From the IMG/VR virus record IMGVR_UViG_3300034062_001424, positions 1 to 22,960 of that record: 22,960 bases of DNA; one strand, given 5' to 3'. Made by a program: the position numbers and the translations under genes. The stretch is from a virus. The notes beneath the pieces were generated by a model. It made no database searches. It had not been told where the DNA came from and saw only the letters and a program-made list of their open reading frames with translations. This document shows positions 15,401 to 21,971 of the stretch, piece after piece; the stretch's first letter is position 1; every line of letters begins with the position of its first letter.

Positions 15401-18400
15401 TTCGTGAGCGTCCCTCCGATGCCGCCTTGCAGGGCGTCATCACGATCTCGCTCTCTCCCTCATCGAACGTCATGCCCTACCTGACTGAGACGGCGACGCA
15501 TGAGGCGTTCCACGTCCTTCAGGATTACTACAGCAAGTACGATCCGCAGTTTGACAGGCTCATGGGTCAGAGCTTCCGCGACAACATGATGATTGGGGAC
15601 GTTGACCCGACCATCCGCAGGAAGCTTGAGCAGGCGCGCTATCCGAACTCCAGCAAGAGCTACTGGCAAGTTCTGAGCGAGAGCCTGCCCAATGTGATCG
15701 AGGACGCCAAGGAAGCCCAGGCTTACGTCTTCGCCGCGCTGATGGATGCGTCTCGTCGTGGCGTGCCTATGACTGGGCTGAAGCCTGCCTTTGCTCGCTT
15801 CGTGAATGTGATCAAGAACTTCTTCTCGAAGATGGGCAGCGCGCTGCGCGGCGACGGATTCCAGACGGTCGAAGAGGTTCTTGGCCGCGCTGCTCGTGAG
15901 GGTGGCCGACGCTTCGACCAGATGGCTGCGCCGACCGAGCAGGACTTCCCGTCGCGCGGGGCGCAGGCTTCTGCCCGCAACCTCGCTGAGATGCCGGGCG
16001 TCGATGTGTCTGAAGGCAACAAGCTGGGATTTGAGCCTGCCCTTCGGGTGCGAGCAGATGTTGATGAAAGCACTCTGCCCAGGCTCGCGCTGATTTCTCA
16101 AAGCACGGACAACAAGAACGCGGCTCGTCAGCTTGCTGCGCTTGATGACACCCTGTCGAAGTTCCCCACTCCTGAGAACTCCGCTGAAGACTGGGCGAAG
16201 ATGGAGGCTTATGCCTTCTCATCTCCGGAAGTCCCGATCCCGCCGTACAACTTCATGCGGGACATTAATGGCGGTGCGGTTGACCTTCTCCGGACGCTCA
16301 CGAAGGGGCAGATCGAGGATGCCGATCATGGCTTCCGCAACGCCCGGATGTTCCGCCAAGCATACATCAACAAAGAGCTTAGCCCGGTCACAACAGGCAA
16401 GCTCTTCATGTGGTCTTTCCTGTCTCGCGGAGTTTCGCCGTACACGCAGGAGAGTCTCTTCGTTGATGCCTTCGATGGGGCAGATCAGTGGATTAGGAAG
16501 GCGGCTGCCGGTGACTTCACTGAAGCCGACTTCCCTGCTTACGAGCGCTGGGCAAAGTCTGTCGCCCCGAAGGGAAGTGGTCAGCCCGGAGCCGGAGCTA
16601 CCCACAACCTCAACGCATTCGGAAAGAGCTTCCTCTTCAAGATGTCTAGGCGGGACGCCCCTGGCGGCATCTCGCGCCTTCAGTATCTTCACAACCTGAT
16701 GGAAGACCCGACCAGCACAGGCAAGGGTATCCGTCGTGAGTTTGTGAAGATGGCGTCTGATGGCGTCGGCATCGACAACAAGGTTGTCTCCTTCACCCTG
16801 CTCGTGTCTGGATTCCCAGACGTGATGGTCCTTGACCGCGTTCAGATGCGACGTCTCTGGGACGATGGTAGGTTCAACAACAAGAACCTGTATGACGGAG
16901 AGACCGAAGAGCGCGTTGTCAACGGAGAGAAGAAGCGCGTCACAAAGACGGGCACATCCCTTGCTGAGCTTACCTATGGCGCGCGTGGCCTGCTCATCTA
17001 TGAAGCTATCGAAAGGGCGCTGGAGCGCAGGATTGCCAGCATCTATGGGGCTGTTGGCCGACCGCAGGACGCCAGCGTTGGGCGATATCATTGGGAAACT
17101 TGGGTTGCGGACAGCCAGCAAGAGGCGTCGCATGGCAGCATCGACGCCATCCTTTCTGACGCTCGCGGCGACGACAGGGCGATTGCTCGCGTTGTAGCCA
17201 AGCAGGGAGAATACGGCGGGTACGAGTATGGCGCTCGCTACGGGAGAGACGAGCAGGGCGTTCCGTACTTCATCTATGACGCCGGAACCGGGCGGGATAT
17301 GAAGTTCAGTGTTCCCGCCTTTCGTGGGTTTCTCACTGATGTGAAGATTCCTGCGAGCGGAGTTGTGCCTGCAAGTGTTGGTGAAAAGCCAATGCTTGAT
17401 GCGGACGGCAATGCAGTGCTGTATAAGGTTGGACCTAACAAGGGCCAGCCTCGCACCGAGCCTATCCCTTTCAGCGTTTCGGAGAGTGGGAATGCCCCCT
17501 GGTACACGCGACCCGAAGTCAATCGAGAGAGGCTCCAAGAGCTTGCTTCGTCCTGGGCGGATCGAGGAGGCGGCACAGGCGAAAGAGCGAGAACTGTTTT
17601 CGCTGATGCTGCGCGGGCCGAAGCTTCCGCTCGCGACAGAGCCGGATCCGGGTCAGCAGCAGAGCTAACCAACGAGCAGACTGAGGAACTGATCGACCAG
17701 GGCGTCGCCGCCCTTCAGTCTGCCGCGCTCAACGTCCAAGCTTCTGCGCGTGTTGGTGACATCGTCACCGACGTTGAGGTCATCGAGGCATCCGGAACGA
17801 GAGCCAAGGCGAACTACGTTATAGTTGCCGACCTCAAGTCTGGTGGCTATCTGAACATTGACCTGTCGGTTGATGATGGGCTTCTGAAGGTAAACGTCGT
17901 TCAGGGTCTGAATATTCAGAAGAACCCCTTCAAGTACAAGACGGATGGTTTTGGGATTTATTCTGAAGGCGTCGATCTCACCTACACTGGGATGAAAGAA
18001 CTCTCGCGCCGCGTTCTTGAAATCCTGCTGCGGAACCACCCCAACATCAACGAAGCTCAGGGCTTCCGGGTTGCTGGTGCCCGTATGAGGGCGGCTCGTG
18101 AGAGGGGTGAAGAGAACAACCTCGAACGCCTGAAGGCCCGAGCGAAGCTTAGGATTCCCCAGGCATCTGCCCGTTCTCCGCTTGCCGCCGATCCTGCCTT
18201 TGCCGTCATGCGAGACAAGCTGACGGGCAAGGAGATCGACAAGCCCAACGTCTTTGCTGACGGGCTTCGTAGGTTTGTTGGAGCCCTGCCGGGCGAGAAT
18301 CTTTCTTCTGCCCTCGTGCGGACCTCCGTCAATCGCGCTGGTGCAGGGTGGATGATTGACACCCTGTCTAAGCAAAAGGGCATGACCGTCAGGAATGTCG

Positions 18401-20760
18401 GTCAGGCTATGGAGATTGCGCTCAACAACAGCGGTCGTGTTCAGATGTACCTGAATCATGGCCCACTCGCATACGATCCGAAGACCGGCGACGTGAATGT
18501 GCGCGATGACGTGCCGGGCCTAATCGACGCCATCAAGGGTAAGCTCAACGTTGCAGACAAGAGGGAGGCACAAGCCTACCTTGTCGCTCTTCGTGAGCGC
18601 GATCTTCGTAAGGCAGGAAAGAAGGGCTTCTTCAACCTGACCGACAAGGAGATGAACGCCATCATCTCCAAGGCTGAGGCGGCGCACCCTGAGTGGAGGC
18701 AGATGGCTGCTGACATTCAGCGCATCAACAAGGCGCTGCTCGACTTCGCTGTCGCCACTGGCACTCTTGATCGTGCCAAGGCTGATCAGCTTGGCAGCAT
18801 GTTCTACACGCCCTTCTACCGGCAGGCCGATGAGGACGTGAAGGGCGATTCAGACGCAGTCGTTGGGCCGCGTCTGTCTCAGAGCCTCACTCGCGTTAAG
18901 AGCGCCTTCGATGTCAGCGTGAAGGGCGGAGAGAATCCGCTTGGCGATCTGTTCGAGAACATGATCCGCAACGCCGACGTGATCATGAAAGCTGGCATGA
19001 AGAACGTCGCCATGAGCAAGGCGGCTGAGGCGTTGCAGGATGTCGGCCTTGGTCGCCCAGTGAAGACGCGCGAGACGGGCAAGACCATTACCTACCGCGT
19101 TAATGGGCAGGATAGACACTTCGAGGTTGATGATCCCGCCTTCTACATCGCCCTTGCTGGAGCGCCGCGTGAGTTCACGAACGGTATCTATCAGACGATG
19201 GCGACGATGGCGGGCTTCTTCCGCGACATGGTGACGCTGGCACCGAGCTTCATGCTGGCGAACCTGTGGCGTGGTAAGATCATGGCGTATGTGCAGGAGG
19301 GAACTCCCCTCTATGCAAATACGTTCGATGGTCTGAAGCAGGCCCTTCAGTCCAGCGCGTCCTATAAGGCCATCGCCGCACAGACTGGCTTCGGTGGCTA
19401 CACCTACGGCATGGGCGAGCGTGATGCTGCCGCCGCCTTCGAGCGTGAGATTGCCGGGCTTGGCTACGGCCCTGGCGGTCTGATGCGTCGCGCCTTCGAC
19501 ACTCTCCAGAAGGCCAGCGAAGCGACGGAAATGGCCGAGCGCATCAAGATTTATGAGCGCATGAAGGCTCAGGGGATGAGCGACAAGGACGCTGCATTCC
19601 AGGCTTATCTCCTTGCGCCGTTCTCTCGCAGGGGTATGGGCGGTGGCTGGATCGGCTCCACCGTCAACTGGCTTGTGCCTCTTGTGCCGTTCTTGAATGC
19701 CAAGATTCAGGGCATGTACCGCCTTATCGAAAACGAGAAGGGCGACAAGACGGTTGGCGTGTGGAAGGTCCGCATGGCGCGACAGATGTTCCTGCGCGGC
19801 CTTGTGGTCATGGGCCTGTCGCTGGCGCTTGCTGCCAAGAACATGGCGGATGAACCTGAGCGTTGGGATAACGAGAACCCTGACCTCAAGTTCCGCTACG
19901 ACATCTGGTATCTGCCGAATGACAACAGGATCCTCCTGCCTCGAGCCTTTGAAATCGGCTCCTTCTTTGGTGCGCTGCCTGTCTTTATTCTCGACGCCAT
20001 CCGTCGCAACGACAGCAGGGACTTGGGCAAGGCGCTAACCGATCTAGGCACCTCGACCTTCTTCTTTAATCCAATCCCCCAGGCTGCTGTGCCTGTGCTG
20101 GGTGCCTTCACGAACTACGACTTCTTCCGTAGCCGCTCACTTGAGACGGCTGGTGATGCGAGCAAGCTTCCCGAAGAGCGCGTCAATCGCAGCACGAGTT
20201 CCGTCGCCAAGGCAATTGGCGAGACGTTCGGGGTCAGTCCGATCCGGGTTCAGTATGTGCTTGAGGGATACTCGGGCACGATTGGCTCGACTGTCTTGGC
20301 TGGCTTCGACAGCATCCTTTCTTCCTTCGGGATGATCCCTGGCAAGCCTGCTGGTGCGTTTGGCGATCCGATGAGCATGCCTGCCATCATCGCCGGTCTG
20401 ACTGGAGCGAACCGCTTCTATCGAAGCGATGACCAGAGTGCGACTCGCTTCATTGGCGAGTTCTACAAGATCAAGGAGATGACGGACCAGCTTGTGCGGT
20501 CTCAGAACATGGCTATGGAGACACGCGACCTTGATCGTTTGGCAGAACTGCGTGGCGATGCTGGTCTGCCCCTGCGTCTGAGGCCGATGGTCAATCAAGC
20601 CTCGACGCAGATCACTGAGATCAACAAGCGCATGGCTCGCATCGAGCGCAGCGATATGGACTCGGTGTCTAAGGCTGACGCGCTGCGTCCCTTGAGGGAG
20701 CAGCGCGACATGGTGGCAAGGCGTGTTGTTGAAAGGGCTAGACAGATCGGCGCTTACTGA
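12433..20760 (+). CDS. Giant polyvalent ejection protein (2775 residues)
   Basis: The protein is far larger than T7 gp16. Order of parts: two 25-residue GAR.AGYSD repeats (3-51); a Gly/Ala-rich hydrophobic region (about 75-390); a tandem duplicated 106-residue helical module (520-731); a metalloprotease-like domain with HEAFH at 1023-1027 and a possible third ligand E1094; a segment with DNKVVSF and VLDRVQMR (1183-1729), possibly HhH-glycosylase-like; a 136-residue alpha/beta segment (1774-1909); and a long C-terminal region resembling large-polyvalent-protein-associated domains such as LPD38, with a membrane-like helix at 2452-2471. Motifs (Q/E)ASAR at 866, 1178, 1730, 1769 and 1910 separate these parts. 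Such giants are thought to be injected with phage DNA to protect it or reprogramme the cell; that role is inferred. No lysozyme or transglycosylase motif was recognised. Confidence 0.8.
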   Translation: MSFDVDGARRAGYSDKDIAEYLAPRRNFNIGGAREAGYSDADIVSYLMSRPAPAGRETVAPTQVTEAPAQRAPTPERGFFGGIASLAGDTGASIVTGAGSALSGIGGLGGVAGLGYDNMLSRAGRRVSEFGEGLMSPELVEKRQALSRAIQDAESQGLVGEARAALSTLASNPSLLFSMAIEQIPAFVLSGGVGRGASAIGQVAARRAAVGGGEAAEQAVLQAGQRAGQVAAVGTAAGLQGGSVAEETYQDVMRLPGETLQRSPVYQELLRSMSPDEARATIADRAAREAGVLSGGISVGAMALMPSSAERALFSRGVSQSAIRRALGVGTAEAGSEAIEEGGGQFAQNLAIQRRADEQRSLTQGVGGAAATGAVLGGIMGGGIGAIQRPPIPPSTEPGAGNLPSDLRGAIEDYVANREPMTEGQNLLPRELPVVDTPVGNLTVSQAIRYFERRFPELASLDDVQEKIRVGQTLLAREQEGRAAGRQGVEEGRYRREIATSPETAEAFRLADIQARNRPVVNEETIRRNLEASDLELDRLLVAKEYETQRLAAATSGGRVDAMARESAQSNLNQLNQLIAAQEQARREISAQLPTTEREAPYAGGRRAEAEKAFAEAEIQQRQGAVPSVDVLRRDLAAAEDQLKRLMDARDDANKRLKKIEKAKVLDAPAREATQAEIANLDDLIAGREAIRRSIVNSMPATERDITARENLRTQAGEAFGVAQGMRDNLERQQQAPGIEIPSGSGVPDTIPQQTDDTRAGAPQITGQRYLLNPVYNARGEIENGEQVLDILPSDNFGKVLAVVERQRGNITEQVPVETTMDELVQMPIRETARATQESIGAGVAPPRGVGSDIQPRRATSRQTPQASARAAGAEQTAPQVEAEPSAADARASRRIAALNRINALYLDKLKGMGVQGRLIRNAVVDALKNRTMSAGEVYGSFIAADRLAGLLPAGANHRIQFVKQLLPTKELAEAIARSGGDPTKELQGLRERPSDAALQGVITISLSPSSNVMPYLTETATHEAFHVLQDYYSKYDPQFDRLMGQSFRDNMMIGDVDPTIRRKLEQARYPNSSKSYWQVLSESLPNVIEDAKEAQAYVFAALMDASRRGVPMTGLKPAFARFVNVIKNFFSKMGSALRGDGFQTVEEVLGRAAREGGRRFDQMAAPTEQDFPSRGAQASARNLAEMPGVDVSEGNKLGFEPALRVRADVDESTLPRLALISQSTDNKNAARQLAALDDTLSKFPTPENSAEDWAKMEAYAFSSPEVPIPPYNFMRDINGGAVDLLRTLTKGQIEDADHGFRNARMFRQAYINKELSPVTTGKLFMWSFLSRGVSPYTQESLFVDAFDGADQWIRKAAAGDFTEADFPAYERWAKSVAPKGSGQPGAGATHNLNAFGKSFLFKMSRRDAPGGISRLQYLHNLMEDPTSTGKGIRREFVKMASDGVGIDNKVVSFTLLVSGFPDVMVLDRVQMRRLWDDGRFNNKNLYDGETEERVVNGEKKRVTKTGTSLAELTYGARGLLIYEAIERALERRIASIYGAVGRPQDASVGRYHWETWVADSQQEASHGSIDAILSDARGDDRAIARVVAKQGEYGGYEYGARYGRDEQGVPYFIYDAGTGRDMKFSVPAFRGFLTDVKIPASGVVPASVGEKPMLDADGNAVLYKVGPNKGQPRTEPIPFSVSESGNAPWYTRPEVNRERLQELASSWADRGGGTGERARTVFADAARAEASARDRAGSGSAAELTNEQTEELIDQGVAALQSAALNVQASARVGDIVTDVEVIEASGTRAKANYVIVADLKSGGYLNIDLSVDDGLLKVNVVQGLNIQKNPFKYKTDGFGIYSEGVDLTYTGMKELSRRVLEILLRNHPNINEAQGFRVAGARMRAARERGEENNLERLKARAKLRIPQASARSPLAADPAFAVMRDKLTGKEIDKPNVFADGLRRFVGALPGENLSSALVRTSVNRAGAGWMIDTLSKQKGMTVRNVGQAMEIALNNSGRVQMYLNHGPLAYDPKTGDVNVRDDVPGLIDAIKGKLNVADKREAQAYLVALRERDLRKAGKKGFFNLTDKEMNAIISKAEAAHPEWRQMAADIQRINKALLDFAVATGTLDRAKADQLGSMFYTPFYRQADEDVKGDSDAVVGPRLSQSLTRVKSAFDVSVKGGENPLGDLFENMIRNADVIMKAGMKNVAMSKAAEALQDVGLGRPVKTRETGKTITYRVNGQDRHFEVDDPAFYIALAGAPREFTNGIYQTMATMAGFFRDMVTLAPSFMLANLWRGKIMAYVQEGTPLYANTFDGLKQALQSSASYKAIAAQTGFGGYTYGMGERDAAAAFEREIAGLGYGPGGLMRRAFDTLQKASEATEMAERIKIYERMKAQGMSDKDAAFQAYLLAPFSRRGMGGGWIGSTVNWLVPLVPFLNAKIQGMYRLIENEKGDKTVGVWKVRMARQMFLRGLVVMGLSLALAAKNMADEPERWDNENPDLKFRYDIWYLPNDNRILLPRAFEIGSFFGALPVFILDAIRRNDSRDLGKALTDLGTSTFFFNPIPQAAVPVLGAFTNYDFFRSRSLETAGDASKLPEERVNRSTSSVAKAIGETFGVSPIRVQYVLEGYSGTIGSTVLAGFDSILSSFGMIPGKPAGAFGDPMSMPAIIAGLTGANRFYRSDDQSATRFIGEFYKIKEMTDQLVRSQNMAMETRDLDRLAELRGDAGLPLRLRPMVNQASTQITEINKRMARIERSDMDSVSKADALRPLREQRDMVARRVVERARQIGAY
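12439..12585 (+). repeat. Two 25-residue GAR.AGYSD repeats
   Basis: Residues 3-26 and 28-51 of the giant protein repeat the pattern F(D/N)(V/I)xGAR(R/E)AGYSDxDIxxYL. The offset is exactly 25 residues. Similar AGYS-x-x-(D/E)-I-x-x-(Y/F)-L motifs occur near the N-termini of large phage internal proteins, where they may help virion packaging or assembly; that role is inferred. Confidence 0.85.
13990..14625 (+). repeat. Tandem 106-residue helical duplication
   Basis: Residues 520-625 and 626-731 of the giant protein align end to end without gaps. Paired landmarks are RRNLEAS / RRDLAAA, LDRLLVAKEYETQRL / LKRLMDARDDANKRL, DAMARESAQSNLNQLNQLIA / DAPAREATQAEIANLDDLIA and LPTTERE / MPATERD. Both copies are rich in Glu, Arg, Gln and Leu with heptad-like spacing, so a paired coiled coil or helical hairpin is likely. 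DNA identity is clearly lower than the protein pattern, so the duplication is old. Confidence 0.85.
15028..15042 (+). other. QASAR inter-domain motif 1
   Basis: Residues 866-870 of the giant protein, context TPQASARAAG, in a Ser/Arg/Gln-rich linker that ends the N-terminal half and precedes the metalloprotease-like domain. Codons are CAG GCT TCC GCT CGT. Confidence 0.8.
15499..15714 (+). other. HExxH zinc-metalloprotease-like motif in the giant protein
   Basis: Codons 1023-1027 read His-Glu-Ala-Phe-His in the context LTETATHEAFHVLQDYY, preceded by hydrophobic strands (GVITISLSPSSNVMPY). A glutamate at 1094 in KEAQAYVFAALMD, 67 residues after the second histidine, is a suitable third zinc ligand for a gluzincin-type fold. 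The domain is bounded by ASAR motifs at 866 and 1178. The motif is seen directly; activity is inferred. Confidence 0.7.
15964..15978 (+). other. QASAR inter-domain motif 2
   Basis: Residues 1178-1182, context RGAQASARNL, at the end of the metalloprotease-like domain. Codons are CAG GCT TCT GCC CGC. Confidence 0.8.
17620..17634 (+). other. EASAR inter-domain motif 3
   Basis: Residues 1730-1734, context ARAEASARDR, with Glu replacing Gln. It ends the 547-residue segment that contains DNKVVSF. Codons are GAA GCT TCC GCT CGC. Confidence 0.7.
17737..17751 (+). other. QASAR inter-domain motif 4
   Basis: Residues 1769-1773, context NVQASARVGD, 34 residues after motif 3 and directly before the small alpha/beta segment. 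Codons are CAA GCT TCT GCG CGT. Confidence 0.8.
18160..18174 (+). other. QASAR inter-domain motif 5
   Basis: Residues 1910-1914, context IPQASARSPL, directly before the long C-terminal region. Codons are CAG GCA TCT GCC CGT. Confidence 0.8.
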
Positions 20761-20766
20761 GCGCCG
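20748..20766. terminator. Hairpin at the convergent gene junction
   Basis: A perfect 7-bp GC-rich inverted repeat (CGGCGCT / AGCGCCG) with a 5-base loop TACTG. It contains both the TGA of the giant gene (20758-20760) and the TAA of the facing minus-strand gene (20754-20756). It could act as a two-way terminator or RNA-stabilising stem. Neither side has a clear T-tract, so classical intrinsic termination is uncertain. Confidence 0.5.
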
Positions 20767-21050
20767 TTCGCAATCTCTTCCAGGATAGCTGCGTAGCCTG
20801 CGATATCGACGTGGCTATCCTGGTGCCCAGGGCTATGCATCAGCCGGGCGACCTTCACCATGAGCATCATCATCGCCACATCGTAGGCGGTGATGTCCCC
20901 GCTGGGGCCATTGCTGACACGGGACTCATGCAGCCATGCGTTCCACAGGTCAGCGATGCGCTGGTGGTTGATCGTCTTGTCGCCGTAGTCCTGAGCGCGC
21001 TGCCCGCCAACAAGGGCGGCAGCATGTTCCAACATCTCAGAAGCTTTCAC
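20754..21050 (-). CDS. DUF6378-like phage protein
   Basis: A protein of about 98 residues. Key pattern: ASEMLEHAAALVGGQRAQDY followed by GDKTINHQRIADLWNAWL, then TAYDVAMMMLMVKVARL and a late SHVDIAGYAAILEEI. This all-helical pattern matches the phage family DUF6378. It has Asp and Glu residues reminiscent of helical nucleotide pyrophosphohydrolases, but the activity is not established. Start choice is uncertain: TTG at 21056, GTG at 21050 (GGGAG about 10 bases upstream) and ATG at 21035 are in frame. GTG keeps the VKASEML helix that seems conserved. It overlaps the upstream gene by 14 bases and ends inside the 3' end of the giant plus-strand gene. Confidence 0.75.
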   Translation of the reverse strand: MKASEMLEHAAALVGGQRAQDYGDKTINHQRIADLWNAWLHESRVSNGPSGDITAYDVAMMMLMVKVARLMHSPGHQDSHVDIAGYAAILEEIANGAQ

Positions 21051-21468
21051 TGTCAAACTTCTCCCTGAGTTCGATGAAGGCGGCGCGAGCTTCGCGATTG
21101 TCTTTCAACTCAGACCGGCTCTCGATGTCGCAGTAGGCCTTGATGCCTTCAGCGCAGTCTTCTTCAGACATGGTGAGGGCAAGACCCCGCCTCACCATCC
21201 ACCTCTGGAACTTCATGTTGCGGCAGAGCATGCCTGCGGACTGCACGGCTCGCTCGCCTTCCTCCATGTCCTTGCCCTTGATGGGCCTGTCATGATCATC
21301 GACGGGCAGCATGCCGACCATGTAGCGGCTACCGGGCCGTGCGGAGAGAAGGTCAACAGGAACCTCGTCAGGGTGAATGGTCAGGGTCATGTAGGTGCCC
21401 TTCCCGTCCTGCCGCATGGATGTCTTGATGGCCTCGAACTTCAGCCAGGGTTGCTTGGGTTCTGTCAT
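21037..21468 (-). CDS. Phage protein of unknown function
   Basis: A 143-residue protein with a strong GGAGGG site directly before its ATG. I recognise the general pattern from phage replication regions but not a named function. Visible parts: a beta-rich first half (KQPWLKFEAIKTSMRQDGKG, TYMTLTIHPDEVPVDLLSA, SRYMVGMLPVDDHDRPIKG) and a helical second half (GERAVQSAGMLCRNMKFQRW, then a Cys- and Glu-rich DCAEGIKAYCDIESRSEL). It has no signal peptide or membrane helix. It is the first gene after the hairpin at 21498-21515, so it may have its own promoter or be read through from the upstream replication genes. Confidence 0.7.
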   Translation of the reverse strand: MTEPKQPWLKFEAIKTSMRQDGKGTYMTLTIHPDEVPVDLLSARPGSRYMVGMLPVDDHDRPIKGKDMEEGERAVQSAGMLCRNMKFQRWMVRRGLALTMSEEDCAEGIKAYCDIESRSELKDNREARAAFIELREKFDSESF

Positions 21469-21497
21469 TATCCCTCCGGCACCTCGTCAGAGTTAGA

Positions 21498-21515
21498 TGG
21501 GGGCTTTCGCCCCCA
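21498..21515 (-). terminator. GC-rich hairpin with GAAA loop
   Basis: On the minus strand this reads TGGGGGC-GAAA-GCCCCCA, a perfect 7-bp stem closed by a stable GNRA tetraloop. It starts 5 bases after the stop of the 21521-21751 gene. The following bases (TCTAACTCT) form only a weak T-rich tract. It is probably an attenuator, partial terminator or mRNA-stabilising stem between two minus-strand genes. Confidence 0.6.
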
Positions 21516-21520
21516 CCAAC

Positions 21521-21751
21521 TTACGCGACCCGCCACACGCGGATCGTGGTGTCGCCTTCCTGAGCAGCGCGGAAGGAACCCTCAACCTCGCAGTTGCGGA
21601 TGAAGTTACGCATAGAGGCAAGCTTGTACTCAGCGCGGAAGCTGTCGCCCGGCTGCATTTCCTTCATGGTGACGAGCATCGCATCACGCTGCTTGGACTT
21701 GCGGCCCGTGTAGCGGCGCGGGATGGGAATGCCCTTCTCGATCTCAAACAT
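21521..21751 (-). CDS. DUF7303-like small phage protein
   Basis: A 76-residue protein with start MFEIEKGIPIPRRYTGRKSK and later MKEMQPGDSFRAEYKLASM and a final IRVWRVA. The combination of a short N-terminal (E/D)KGIPIP segment, a PGDSF strand and a C-terminal R-V-W-R-(V/I) strand is the signature of a very common small phage family (DUF7303) of unknown function. It is probably a small DNA- or protein-binding beta domain. The ATG at 21751 was preferred to a TTG one codon upstream because GGAG lies about 8 bases before it. Its first 8 bases overlap the preceding gene. Confidence 0.8.
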   Translation of the reverse strand: MFEIEKGIPIPRRYTGRKSKQRDAMLVTMKEMQPGDSFRAEYKLASMRNFIRNCEVEGSFRAAQEGDTTIRVWRVA

Positions 21752-21971
21752 CAAGGATCTCCGTTATGACTGCATAGACTGGCGCGTCATTGCGCTCAGC
21801 CCAAACTGCTCCGTGCAGTCCAACCTCATCCCCAATCTTCCAATCCTGCCCATCAGACTTGGGCAGAACGTCTAACTCTCGCAGGATCAATCCAGCATAG
21901 TGGGGGTTGATCGCTTTGACCCGCGTCGTTCGCACCACTCCACCGGGTCCACCCCCTTCAGATCCCACCAT
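21744..21971 (-). CDS. Small beta-rich phage protein, unrecognised
   Basis: A 75-residue protein. From residue 15 it reads TTRVKAINPHYAGLILRELD, then GQDWKIGDEVGLHGAVWAE and VYAVITEILDV, which looks like a small SH3-like or OB-like barrel with alternating strands. The Gly-rich first 12 residues may be non-coding: in-frame GTG codons at 21938 and 21935 are alternative starts. The ATG at 21971 has GGAGA upstream. It overlaps the HNH gene by 85 bases (or about 50 with the later start) in another frame. Function is unknown; position suggests an accessory role in DNA replication or recombination. Confidence 0.6.
   Translation of the reverse strand: MVGSEGGGPGGVVRTTRVKAINPHYAGLILRELDVLPKSDGQDWKIGDEVGLHGAVWAERNDAPVYAVITEILDV

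Noticed and set aside
16219-17538. 439-codon open frame on the minus strand
   Set aside because: It lies inside the giant gene, whose plus-strand frame runs uninterrupted for 2775 codons with clear domain patterns.
12433-20760. Lytic transglycosylase or virion RNA polymerase in the giant protein, as in T7 gp16 or N4
   Set aside because: I found no SLT-type catalytic pattern and no polymerase motifs by eye; a profile search could overturn this.
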